Assembly: GCF_030167915.1 (NCBI RefSeq)
Contig: NZ_JARGNB010000002.1
Span: forward strand, 496,001-560,000
DNA from: Aquabacterium humicola
GTDB taxonomy: Bacteria > Pseudomonadota > Gammaproteobacteria > Burkholderiales > Burkholderiaceae_C
DNA length: 64,000 bases
Reading direction: 5' to 3'
The notes under the pieces were generated by a model. The model saw nothing but the letters and a program-made list of their open reading frames with translations. It made no database searches and was not told the origin of the DNA. Position numbers and translations under genes: made by a program. This document shows positions 13,337 to 21,149 of the stretch, one piece after another; position 1 is the stretch's first letter; each line of letters opens with the position of its first letter.

Positions 13337-14611
13337 TCAGACATGCGCCAGCGCATCGACGACCGGCTTGTTCACCGTGCGCCGCGCGACCAGGGCCGAG
13401 GCGATCGTGGCCAGCAGCAGCATCGCGGCCAGCGTGCCGAGGTACAGCGGCGCGTCGATCGCCACCTGCAGCGGGTAGCCGACGTTGCGGCCGGGCGGCG
13501 GCGGCATCTGCACCGGGAAGACCAGCAGACCCACCGCCACGGCCAGCGCGATCGCGGTGCCCACCAGCGCGCCGGCGCCGCCGAGCAGCAGCCCTTCGAG
13601 CGCGAAGCTGCGCACCAGCTGCGACGGCAGCGTGCCGAGCGCGCGCAAGGTGCCGATCTCGCGCGTGCGCTCGATGATCGCCATCGCCATCGCGTTGGTG
13701 ACGACGAAGACGACGATCACGCCGATGATCAGCCCGAGCGCACCGAAGATGCGGTTGTAGAGCGCCTTGACGCTGCGGTAGAAGCTGGCCTCGTCGATCC
13801 AGGTGCGCACCTGCAGCGCCGGCAGCACCGCACGCAACCGCGACTGCGTCGGGTCGGTCGATTCCATGCGGTCGAGGAACACGCCGAGGCTGGACACGCG
13901 CTGCGTCACCAGCAGCTTCTGCGCCGTGGCGATGTCGGTGTAGACGAGGCGCTTGTCGACGTCGGCGATGCCGGTAGCGAAGATGCCGGCCACGGTGACG
14001 TCGAGCGCGTTCAGCGCGCCGTCGGTGGTGCTGGCCAAGAGTGTGAGGCTGCTGCCGGGCGTGGCCTTCAGGCTGCGCGCCAGGCCTTCGCCCAGCATCA
14101 CGCGCAGGGTCTCGCCGCTGGCCAGCACCTGCCCCTGCAGCACCTTCAGGAACGGGCCCTTGACCGCGAACTCGGCGTCCGGGTCGATGCCGGTGGCCAT
14201 CATCACGGTGGACTTGTCGCCGTTGCTGATCAGCCCGGAGAACTCGATCTTCGGCAGCACCTGGCGCACGCGGTCGTCGACCAGCAGCTTGGCCTTCATC
14301 GCGGCGAAGTTGTCGAGGCCGTGCTGCAGCGGCGTGTCCTCGTCCTTCGTGAACTGCTCGGGTTTGGCGATCACCAGGTGGCCGGTCGAGCGCGCCGACG
14401 ACTGCGCAAGGCCCTCGTAGGTGTAGAGCGCGAAGCCGCCGGCGAGCAGGATCGCCGCGGTGCCGAGCGCGGCGATGGTCACCGTGACGGCCGAGCGGCG
14501 GCGGTTGCGCAGCGTATTGAGCCACGCGAACTTCAGCCACGGCCAGAGGGAGAACGTGCTGCCGTGCGCCGTGCCGAGCGGCAGTGCAGCCGCCATGCGT
14601 TGAGAGCTCAT
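13337..14611 (-). CDS. ABC transporter permease, FtsX/LolE/MacB type
   Basis: 424 residues. A first membrane helix (about 42-63), a large periplasmic MacB-type core domain (about 64-280), and three C-terminal helices in the FtsX domain (about 290-315, 335-365, 395-415; for example LIIGVIVVFVVTNAMAMAI). The sequence ERTREIGTLRALG after the second helix is the coupling-helix signature of FtsX/LolCE permeases. Such permeases do not transport through a channel but move cargo in or from the outer leaflet. The start overlaps the ATPase gene's stop by four bases. With the ATPase, the LolA-like protein and the barrel protein it forms a dedicated envelope export module. Confidence 0.92.
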   Translation of the reverse strand: MSSQRMAAALPLGTAHGSTFSLWPWLKFAWLNTLRNRRRSAVTVTIAALGTAAILLAGGFALYTYEGLAQSSARSTGHLVIAKPEQFTKDEDTPLQHGLDNFAAMKAKLLVDDRVRQVLPKIEFSGLISNGDKSTVMMATGIDPDAEFAVKGPFLKVLQGQVLASGETLRVMLGEGLARSLKATPGSSLTLLASTTDGALNALDVTVAGIFATGIADVDKRLVYTDIATAQKLLVTQRVSSLGVFLDRMESTDPTQSRLRAVLPALQVRTWIDEASFYRSVKALYNRIFGALGLIIGVIVVFVVTNAMAMAIIERTREIGTLRALGTLPSQLVRSFALEGLLLGGAGALVGTAIALAVAVGLLVFPVQMPPPPGRNVGYPLQVAIDAPLYLGTLAAMLLLATIASALVARRTVNKPVVDALAHV

Positions 14612-15279
14612 TGGATCCTCCCGTCCAGAAGGGCTATCGCGCGATCGCAGCGGCCGAGCAGCCGCGCGTCGTGCGTCGCGACGAGGAAGGCCGCGCCGTG
14701 CGCATGGCCCTGCTCGCGCATCAGGTCGAGCACCTGGTCGGCGGTGTGCGAATCGAGGCTGGCGGTCGGCTCGTCGGCGATCACCAGCGCCGGGCGCTTG
14801 ACCAGCGCGCGGGCGATCGCCACGCGCTGGCGCTGGCCGCCGGACAGTGCGTCGGGACGGTGATGGGCGTGCTCGTGCAGGCCGACCGCGCGCAGCATCG
14901 CCGCGACGCGCTCGCGCCGCTCGGCCGCCGGCACGCCGGCGATGAACAGCGGGTAGTCGACGTTCTCGGCCACCGTCATCACCGGCACCAGGTTGAAGCT
15001 CTGGAAGACGAAGCCGATCGCGTCGCGGCGCAGCAGCGTCGCGTCGGTGGTCGACAGCGCCGTCACCGGTTCGCCGCGCAGCCAGATCTGGCCGTCGTCG
15101 GGCGTGTCGATCAGCCCGGCGAGGTTCAGGATCGTGCTCTTGCCGCTGCCGGACGGGCCGGTCAGCGCGAGCATCTCGCCGGGCTGCAGGTCGAGGTCGA
15201 CGCCTTGCAGCGCCGGCACCACGTGCGCGCCGAGGCGGTAGGTCTTGTGGACCCCGCGCAGTGTGAGCGCCGCGACCAT
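14608..15279 (-). CDS. ABC transporter ATPase, LolD/MacB type
   Basis: 223 residues, the usual size of LolD-like ATPases. Walker A GPSGSGKST (41-49), Q-loop FVFQSFNLVPVMT (about 90-102), signature LSGGQRQR (145-152), Walker B ALVIADE (164-170) and the H-loop in VATHD. It powers the FtsX-type permease encoded next, whose start overlaps its stop. The gene's own start overlaps the stop of the preceding periplasmic protein (TGATG). The cargo is unknown. True LolCDE carries lipoproteins, but this system is a separate paralogue with its own LolA-like partner. Confidence 0.95.
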   Translation of the reverse strand: MVAALTLRGVHKTYRLGAHVVPALQGVDLDLQPGEMLALTGPSGSGKSTILNLAGLIDTPDDGQIWLRGEPVTALSTTDATLLRRDAIGFVFQSFNLVPVMTVAENVDYPLFIAGVPAAERRERVAAMLRAVGLHEHAHHRPDALSGGQRQRVAIARALVKRPALVIADEPTASLDSHTADQVLDLMREQGHAHGAAFLVATHDARLLGRCDRAIALLDGRIQ

Positions 15280-15953
15280 CACAGCTCCTTCAGCTTGGCT
15301 TGCGCCGCCGCGGCCTGCGGCGCGCCGCTGGCGACCACCTTCTCGAGCCACTGCCGCGCTTCGGCCGCGTTCTGCGACTTCGCCGCCTCCTGGCCGGCGC
15401 GCAGCCACACCGCGGCCTTGAAGGGCAGCGGCGCGCCGTCGAGCAGCGGGCTCTTCGCGACCTCGTCGAGCAGCTTCGCGCCGCGCGCGTTGCGGTTGAA
15501 CATCGACGGCAGCGCGAGGAAGGTGCCGGCGGCGGTGAAGCGCGTCTCCAGGCTGGCCGGCACGCCGCGGTAGCCGGGCGCGTCGTGCGCGGGCGTCAGC
15601 AGCGCCAGCGCCTTGTCGATCTGCGCCAGGCCGTCCTCGGCGTAGCCCATCTTCTTCCACGGCAGCATCGTCGTGCGCGCACGCATCGCGAGCGAGGCGC
15701 CGGCATAGGCGCGCAGCACCGGGTCGCCCGGTTCGGCCGCCGACAGCCTGCCGAACTGGTCGGCGGCCGAATCGATCGCGGCGTCACCGCCGTCGGCGGC
15801 GCCGCGCAGGAACTCGGTGAGCGCCGCGGCATAGGCGGCGGTGTCGGCGGCCTGGGCCGGTGCGGTGGGGCCGAGCAGCGCGGCGCCGATCAGCAGGGTG
15901 GCGGCAAGCGCCGGCAGGTTTCGCAGGGGGCGGGCAGGGCGGGTGTTGTTCAT
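15279..15953 (-). CDS. Periplasmic TPR-like protein heading the Lol-like operon
   Basis: 224 residues. A hydrophobic signal sequence (about residues 12-36, ending TAPAQAADT) is followed by Ala-rich helical pairs that read like degenerate tetratricopeptide repeats, for example DPVLRAYAGASLAMRAR and GLAQIDKALALLTPAHD, and a last one near AAVWLRAGQEAAKSQNAAE. It is probably periplasmic and mediates protein contacts. The start at 15953 has GAGG a few bases upstream. It is the first gene of the five-gene export operon and its stop overlaps the ATPase start. Function otherwise unknown. Confidence 0.75.
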   Translation of the reverse strand: MNNTRPARPLRNLPALAATLLIGAALLGPTAPAQAADTAAYAAALTEFLRGAADGGDAAIDSAADQFGRLSAAEPGDPVLRAYAGASLAMRARTTMLPWKKMGYAEDGLAQIDKALALLTPAHDAPGYRGVPASLETRFTAAGTFLALPSMFNRNARGAKLLDEVAKSPLLDGAPLPFKAAVWLRAGQEAAKSQNAAEARQWLEKVVASGAPQAAAAQAKLKEL

Positions 15954-16126
15954 CGCGAACCTCGTCGAGGCGGTGGAAGGTGCGCGCAGTCTGCGAAGCG
16001 CCGGCGCCGGCCGCCGCAAGGCGGCGACGAAACGCCGGGGAATGTCGCGAAAGGGGCCGGGGCGGCGCGAGATGCGGCGGCGCGACGGCGAGAAATCCAG
16101 CGGGCCGGCTTGCGGTCGCCGACCCC

Positions 16127-16621
16127 TCAGATCAGCAGCGTGCTGTCCGGGACCGCGCCGCGCAGGTAGATCAGCGCGCCGGTCTCGCTGTCGACCCGCC
16201 GGTGCAGCACGTCGCGGCGGCCGAGGTGGAAGCCGCCGGGGCCGACGACGAGGTCGCCGATGCGCAGCGTGCCTTCGAGCACCAGGCATTCCTCGTCGAC
16301 CGGGTGCCGGTGCGGCGGCAGCGCGGCGCCCGGCGCCAGCCGCACGAGGTACGACATGACGCCGCCCGACTCGTGCAGCACCTTGATCGTCAGCCCGGGA
16401 CCGAAGGGCTGCCAGGCGCCCTCGTCGGCGCGCACCGTCAGGTGGCGCCCGGCCTGCTCGTCGGCGATGCGCGCGAGCACGCGGCGCTTCACCCGCTGCA
16501 GGCTCAGCTGGTCGAGCGGCGAGGGCGGCGTCGATGCGGCGTCGTTCAGCAGCGCGACGAGCTCGGCGTCGAGCACGGCCGGCAGGTCGTCGTCGGGAAC
16601 CGAGCGGTGCGCGTCCATCAT
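16127..16621 (-). CDS. Cupin-domain anti-sigma factor, ChrR-like
   Basis: 164 residues. The C-terminal half is a cupin with metal ligands H104, H106 and E110 in PPHRHPVDEECLVLEG and a late His (H132 or H140), the same HxHxxxE pattern as the ChrR cupin. The N-terminal 60 residues, where ChrR has a zinc-binding HxxxCxxC anti-sigma domain, contain no cysteine. It starts with a double Met overlapping the stop of the sigma-factor gene (ATGA), the arrangement typical of a sigma/anti-sigma pair. In Rhodobacter ChrR releases its sigma factor on singlet oxygen; here the trigger is unknown. Confidence 0.8.
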   Translation of the reverse strand: MMDAHRSVPDDDLPAVLDAELVALLNDAASTPPSPLDQLSLQRVKRRVLARIADEQAGRHLTVRADEGAWQPFGPGLTIKVLHESGGVMSYLVRLAPGAALPPHRHPVDEECLVLEGTLRIGDLVVGPGGFHLGRRDVLHRRVDSETGALIYLRGAVPDSTLLI

Positions 16622-17280
16622 CCTTGTCCCGCGGTTTCGCTGGCCACGCCCATCAGCGCGCGCAGCTTCTGCTGCGCCCGCAGCAGCAGCGATTTCACGG
16701 TGCCCAGCGGCAGGCCGGTGGCCTGCGCGGTGGCGCTGTGCGACAGCTCGCGGAAGTACGCCAGCCCCAGCACCCAGCGCTCCTGCGGCGACAGCGTGGC
16801 CAGCGCGCGGTACAGCCGCGAGCCGGCTTCGGCCAGCGCCAGCAGGTCCTCGGGACCGGGCAGGTCGGACGGCTGCTGCAACTCGTCGTCCCCGCCGGAG
16901 CCGGCCGGCGGCGGCGCGGCGTCGTGGCGCTGCTGGCGGCGCAGGTCGATCGCGCGGCTGTGCACGCGGGTCAGCAGCCAGGTCACCGGGCTGCCCTTCG
17001 TGGCATCGAAGCGCGGCGCCTCGCGCCAGGCCTGGAAATAGGCCTCGGCGACCACGTCGTCGATGTCGCCCTCGCGCAGCAGGCGTCGCGCGAAGGCATG
17101 CGCAAAACCGATGGTCGCGTCGTAGAAGGCTTCGAAGGCCTGCGCATCGCCCTGGGCCGCGGCCTGCAGGCAGCCCGCCAGCCGGGCATCACGCGCCGCG
17201 CGCGCGGCACAGCGATCATCGGCGCCAGGGGCATCGGCGGTGATCGCGAAGGGCAGCGGTTCGGAGCGGGCAGGGTGCAT
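16618..17280 (-). CDS. ECF-type RNA polymerase sigma factor
   Basis: 220 residues. Region 2 contains FEAFYDATIGFAHAFARR and DIDDVVAEAYFQAWREA, and region 4 contains LSPQERWVLGLAYFRELSH and the recognition-helix segment LPLGTVKSLLLRAQQKLR. This is an ECF sigma of the RpoE/ChrR-linked type (ECF11-like is an inference). I chose the ATG at 17280; an earlier in-frame ATG at 17394 would add 38 residues with a hydrophobic stretch that is odd for a sigma factor. It is coupled to the downstream cupin anti-sigma by a four-base overlap and divergent from the SRPBCC gene, which may be a target. Confidence 0.92.
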   Translation of the reverse strand: MHPARSEPLPFAITADAPGADDRCAARAARDARLAGCLQAAAQGDAQAFEAFYDATIGFAHAFARRLLREGDIDDVVAEAYFQAWREAPRFDATKGSPVTWLLTRVHSRAIDLRRQQRHDAAPPPAGSGGDDELQQPSDLPGPEDLLALAEAGSRLYRALATLSPQERWVLGLAYFRELSHSATAQATGLPLGTVKSLLLRAQQKLRALMGVASETAGQG

Positions 17281-17559
17281 CGTCGCGCGGCCGACCCACC
17301 AGGCGAGCGCCAGGACGGCCGGCAGGCATCTTGCCAGACGGGGCCGGGCGCGCCCAGCATCGAAGCCGGGGGAAGCGATGGCGAGCGAGGTCATCGGCGG
17401 CGGGAACAACACGGTGGTGTGATGACTACGGCGCGAACCGTCCGCCGGATTCGCGGCGACGTTGCCGGTGCGGGTTTGCCGCGGCGGCGACCGCCGCATC
17501 CGGCCGGCGGGCTGCTGCGTAGACGCGGACATCCCCCCAGGCCACCGCAGGAGTCCGCG

Positions 17560-18045
17560 ATGCCCCGCTTCGTCGAAGTCAGCCACCCCGAATGGATCGC
17601 CGCGCCGCGCGCGACGGTGCAGTCGCAGTTCGCCGATCTGCAACACCACATCCGCGCCAACGTGCATCCGAAGCTGCGCTTCGAGGTGCTGGCGGCGGGT
17701 CCGCGCAGCGCCCGCTACGTGCAGCATGTGAAGCTGCTGGGCATCACGCAGCGCGACGTCTTCGAGCGCCAGCTGCATGCCGACGGCTCGATGGTCGACA
17801 CATCGGTCGAGGGCTTCAACCAGGGCGGCTCGATCACCGCGCACTTTCGCGACGAGTCGCGCGACGGCCGGCCCGGCACGCTGGTGACCGTCACGGTGCG
17901 CCTGCCGCTGCCGCCGGTGATCGGCGGGCTGCTGCGCCCGCTGCTGGAAAAGCAGATCCGCAAGGAGCTGACCGCCGCCACCGCCGAGGACAAGCACGAC
18001 CTCGAGCAGCGCGGCTACCCGTTGCCGGTGCTGCGGGCCGCCTGA
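17560..18045 (+). CDS. SRPBCC (START-like) family protein
   Basis: 161 residues with the pattern of a polyketide-cyclase/START-like single domain: PEWIAAPRATVQSQFADL at the N-terminus, central strands with VQHVKLLGITQRDVFER, and a C-terminal long helix around LRPLLEKQIRKELTAATAED. The fold forms a hydrophobic ligand pocket; the ligand is unknown. The gene is divergent from the ECF sigma operon with about 280 bases between, and its stop is one base before the stop of the convergent response regulator. A weak AGGAG ribosome-binding site lies at about 17548-17552. Confidence 0.75.
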   Translation: MPRFVEVSHPEWIAAPRATVQSQFADLQHHIRANVHPKLRFEVLAAGPRSARYVQHVKLLGITQRDVFERQLHADGSMVDTSVEGFNQGGSITAHFRDESRDGRPGTLVTVTVRLPLPPVIGGLLRPLLEKQIRKELTAATAEDKHDLEQRGYPLPVLRAA

Positions 18046-18046
18046 G

Positions 18047-18649
18047 CTATCGGGCGGCGGCCCGCAAGGCCTCGATGAACGGGGCCGGCTGCACCGGCTT
18101 GGCGACCAGCGTCACGCCCTCGGGCAGTCCGCCCAGGCCCGCGACCTGCTGCGGCGTGTGGCTGGACACCGCGAACACCGCGTGCGGCCGCACCGTGCTG
18201 CCGCCGCAGACGTGCCGCAGCATCTCGATGCCGTTCATGTGCGGCATCACGATGTCGGTGATCAGCAGCTGCGGCATCGCCTGGCCGATCGAGGTCAGCG
18301 CCTGGAAGCCGTTGTCCGCCAGCAGGATCGTGGCGCCGGGCAGCGCCTCCTCGACCAGCGCGCAGAGCACGTCGCGATCGTCCTCGTTGTCGTCGACGAT
18401 CATCACCGTCAGCGGCGGCGGCGCCTCGGCCGGCAGGTCCGCCGGCAGCCCCTGGCCGGCGATGAAGCGCTCGGCACTCTCGGCGTCGATGCGGCGGTGG
18501 CCGCCGAGCGTCTTCCAGGCCTTCAGATGGCCCTGGTCGACCCAGCGCTGGATGGTCGGTGCCGAGACGCCGAGCCGGCGGGCGAGCTCCGCGGGCGAGT
18601 ACGAGGCGGGCGCGGGCCGCACGGCCGCGGAGGGCTTGGACGAGGTCAC
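18047..18649 (-). CDS. Response regulator with N-terminal MerR/excisionase-type HTH and C-terminal receiver
   Basis: 200 residues. The N-terminus (about 16-65) is a MerR/excisionase helix-turn-helix: YSPAELARRLGVSAPTIQRW, then KTLGGHRRI. The C-terminus (about 78-198) is a receiver with MIVDDNEDD, phosphoacceptor Asp in LLITDIVMPHMNG and Lys in LVAKPV. This order (HTH then receiver) is the reverse of usual response regulators. The start is GTG at 18649, inside a four-base GTGA overlap with the stop of the hybrid kinase gene upstream, so kinase and regulator are translated together and probably act together. The DNA target is unknown. Confidence 0.9.
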   Translation of the reverse strand: MTSSKPSAAVRPAPASYSPAELARRLGVSAPTIQRWVDQGHLKAWKTLGGHRRIDAESAERFIAGQGLPADLPAEAPPPLTVMIVDDNEDDRDVLCALVEEALPGATILLADNGFQALTSIGQAMPQLLITDIVMPHMNGIEMLRHVCGGSTVRPHAVFAVSSHTPQQVAGLGGLPEGVTLVAKPVQPAPFIEALRAAAR

Positions 18650-20964
18650 GAATCCAGTGTACGCACTGGCCCGCGCGCGAGTTGGCGGGCCAGCGTCTGC
18701 AGCAGCCGCGCCGGCTCGAAGGGCTTGCCGAGGCAGTCGTCCATGCCGGCGGCGAGGCAGCGCTCGCGGTCCAGCGCGAGGGTGTGCGCGGTGACCGCGA
18801 TGATCGGCAGCCGGGCATGGCGGGCCTGGGCGCGGATGCGGCGCGCCGTTTCGCAGCCATCCATCGTCGCCAGCTGTACGTCCATCAGCACGACGTCGAT
18901 GCCGCCGGCGTCCAGCGCCTGCAGCGCCTCTTCGCCGGTGGCGGCCATCGTCACCTGCATGCCGGCGACTTCGACCAGCAGCTCGGCGGCGACGAGCCGG
19001 CTGACGTCGTTGTCTTCCACCAGCAGCACGCGGCGCCCGCGCAGCGCGGCGACCGCCGCGGCCCCGGCGCCGGCGTCACCGCTGGCACCGGACGCCTCGG
19101 GCGTCGACGACGGCTCGACGTGTTCGCGCTCCAGTCGCAGGCTGAAGCAGAAGGTGCTGCCGCGCCCCGGCGTGCTGGCGACCTCGATCGTGCCGCCCAT
19201 CGCCTCGACCAGCTGGCGGCTGATCACCAGCCCGAGGCCGGTGCCGCCGTAGCGCCGCGCGGTCGACGCGTCGGCCTGCACGAAGGGCTGGAACAGGCGC
19301 GCGATCTCGTCTGCCGACAGCCCGATGCCGCTGTCGGTCACCGAGAAGCGCAGCTGCGCCGACGACGGCTCGGCGCGCACGCAGTCGACGCGCACCACCA
19401 CCGCGCCGGCCTCGGTGAACTTGATCGCGTTGCTGCACAGGTTCAGCAGCACCTGGCCGAGCCGCGGCCCGTCGCCGACCAGGCGCTGCGGCACCTCCGG
19501 GGCGACCACGAACTGCAGCGCCAGGCCCTGTCGCTGCGCGGCCTCGCCGACCATCGCGCCGATGCGGCCCAGCAGCTCGTAGAGCACGAAGGGCGCCGGC
19601 ACCAGTTCCAGCTTGCCGGCCTCGAGGCGCGAGAAGTCGAGCACGCGGTCGATCAGCTCGAGCAGCGTGTCGGCGGCAATCTTCAGCTTGTCCAGGTAAC
19701 CGCGCTGGCGCGGCGACAGCTCGGTGCGCAGCGTCAGGTCCGCCAGGCCGAGGATGGCGTTCATCGGCGTGCGGATCTCGTGGCTCATGTGCGCCAGGAA
19801 GGTGCTCTTGGCCTGGCTCGCGGCTTCCGCGGCGGCCTGGGCGCGGCGCGAGGCCTCGCCGGCGTTGCGCGCGTCGAGCATCGCGTTGAACTCGGCCGCC
19901 AGCGTGCCGAATTCGCCCGGCAGGCCCTCGTCGGCGCGCACGTCGGTGGCGCCGCCGGCCTGCGCGCGCGCGCTGGCGGCCAGGCTCTGCAGCGGCGCAC
20001 TGAGGCGCCGCGCCGCCCACACCGCCGCGGCCAGGCCGCAGCCGGCCACCAGCAGCAGCGCGAGGGCGCTGCGGCGGAAGGCCTGCTCGCTGCGCGCGGC
20101 AACCTCGTGGTCCGGCGTGAGCGCGCCAACGCGCAGGCCATGGTGGGCCAGGTCGGTGAAGGCGTAGGTCGAGGCGACGCCCGCGTTCGACACCTGCCGG
20201 AACGTCCCGTCGCGCGCTTGAAGCGACGCCTCCTGCACCCGGGCCGGAAGGCGGCGCTCGCCGAGGTCCGGCAGCAGCGGGTCGCGCCCGAGCACGCGGC
20301 CTTCGCCGTCGAGCAGCGCGACGACGCTGCCCTCGGGCATGCCCTCGGTGCCCAGCGGCCCGAGCGCCAGCCGCTGCAGATCGATGGCGGCGGCGAGCAT
20401 GCCGATGCGGCGGCCGGCGGGGTCGCGCAGCGGCGCGACGACGTTGATCATCAGCTTGCGCGACACATCGCCCATGTACGGCCGGCTCAGGTGATGGCGG
20501 CCCTGCGCGGTGGCCGCCTCGGCGCCAGCGAACCAGGGCGCGTCGCGGTAGTTGCGCTTCGGCGCCTGGGGGCGCGCGGACAGGCACAGCAGGTTGCCGT
20601 CCAGGTCGACCGCGCCGATGTTCGCGAGCAGGGGGTCGACCGTGGCGATGCCGGCGATCAGCTGGCCGCAGCCGGGGCCGTCCAGCGCCTGCAGTTCCGG
20701 CCGCGCGGCCAGGAACTGCAGCATGCCATCGATGCGCGTGAAGGCGGTGTCGAGCGACAGGCGCGCGCGGGCGACCCGCGTACGCAGCGTCAGGACCGCG
20801 GCGTCCTCGTCGGCGGCCTTCTGCCGCAGCAGCAGCACGCCGTGCAGCACCAGCAGCGGGGCGGCGGCCGCGCAGACCGTCAGCAGCAGCTTGCCCAGGA
20901 AGTAGCTGCGCCGGCCGGCGTGGGTCTGGACGCGGGGGGCCGGTGCGGGGACGGTACTGCTCAT
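18646..20964 (-). CDS. Hybrid sensor kinase: Cache input, HAMP, HisKA, ATPase, receiver
   Basis: 772 residues. TM1 (about 18-40), a periplasmic double-Cache-like domain (about 45-285) and TM2 (about 292-312), then HAMP. HisKA carries H395 in [15 protein letters not shown]; the ATPase has LCSNAIKF and GGTGLGLVI. A C-terminal receiver (about 645-770) has VVLMDVQLATMDG and GKPFEP. Unlike the other hybrid kinases here it has no HPt domain. The start at 20964 follows AGGAGA; a longer frame to 21012 is less likely. Its stop overlaps the GTG of the HTH-receiver regulator, its likely partner. The promoter lies in the AT-rich island shared with the divergent chemosensory operon. Confidence 0.93.
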   Translation of the reverse strand: MSSTVPAPAPRVQTHAGRRSYFLGKLLLTVCAAAAPLLVLHGVLLLRQKAADEDAAVLTLRTRVARARLSLDTAFTRIDGMLQFLAARPELQALDGPGCGQLIAGIATVDPLLANIGAVDLDGNLLCLSARPQAPKRNYRDAPWFAGAEAATAQGRHHLSRPYMGDVSRKLMINVVAPLRDPAGRRIGMLAAAIDLQRLALGPLGTEGMPEGSVVALLDGEGRVLGRDPLLPDLGERRLPARVQEASLQARDGTFRQVSNAGVASTYAFTDLAHHGLRVGALTPDHEVAARSEQAFRRSALALLLVAGCGLAAAVWAARRLSAPLQSLAASARAQAGGATDVRADEGLPGEFGTLAAEFNAMLDARNAGEASRRAQAAAEAASQAKSTFLAHMSHEIRTPMNAILGLADLTLRTELSPRQRGYLDKLKIAADTLLELIDRVLDFSRLEAGKLELVPAPFVLYELLGRIGAMVGEAAQRQGLALQFVVAPEVPQRLVGDGPRLGQVLLNLCSNAIKFTEAGAVVVRVDCVRAEPSSAQLRFSVTDSGIGLSADEIARLFQPFVQADASTARRYGGTGLGLVISRQLVEAMGGTIEVASTPGRGSTFCFSLRLEREHVEPSSTPEASGASGDAGAGAAAVAALRGRRVLLVEDNDVSRLVAAELLVEVAGMQVTMAATGEEALQALDAGGIDVVLMDVQLATMDGCETARRIRAQARHARLPIIAVTAHTLALDRERCLAAGMDDCLGKPFEPARLLQTLARQLARGPVRTLDS

Positions 20965-21074
20965 CGGTGATCTCCTGGCCGGGCGCAAGGGCCGCGCATG
21001 CCGGTGCGTCATCTGAATGTCTATCGAACTATGGCATACCGACGATTAAAAACAAATAAAACTCTCATTTCTCT

Positions 21075-21101
21075 TAAATAGAAGGGGATGATGGCCGATA
21101 A
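21075..21101 (+). promoter_or_regulatory. Sigma-28 (FliA) promoter of the chemosensory operon
   Basis: TAAA (21075-21078), exactly 15 bases, then GCCGATAA (21094-21101). This matches the E. coli FliA consensus (TAAA-N15-GCCGATAA) at every specified position. It lies about 50 bases before the GTG of the first chemosensory gene, in a strikingly AT-rich island (about 21020-21095) within GC-rich DNA. It predicts expression late in the flagellar hierarchy. Confidence 0.85.
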
Positions 21102-21149
21102 GGTGTTGGTCAACCCGGCGCTCCAGGGCGTCGCCAATCCGAGAGACCT

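Noticed and set aside
17281-17394. Longer ECF sigma product starting at 17394.
   Set aside because: The added 38 residues contain a hydrophobic segment unlike sigma factors; kept only as an alternative start.
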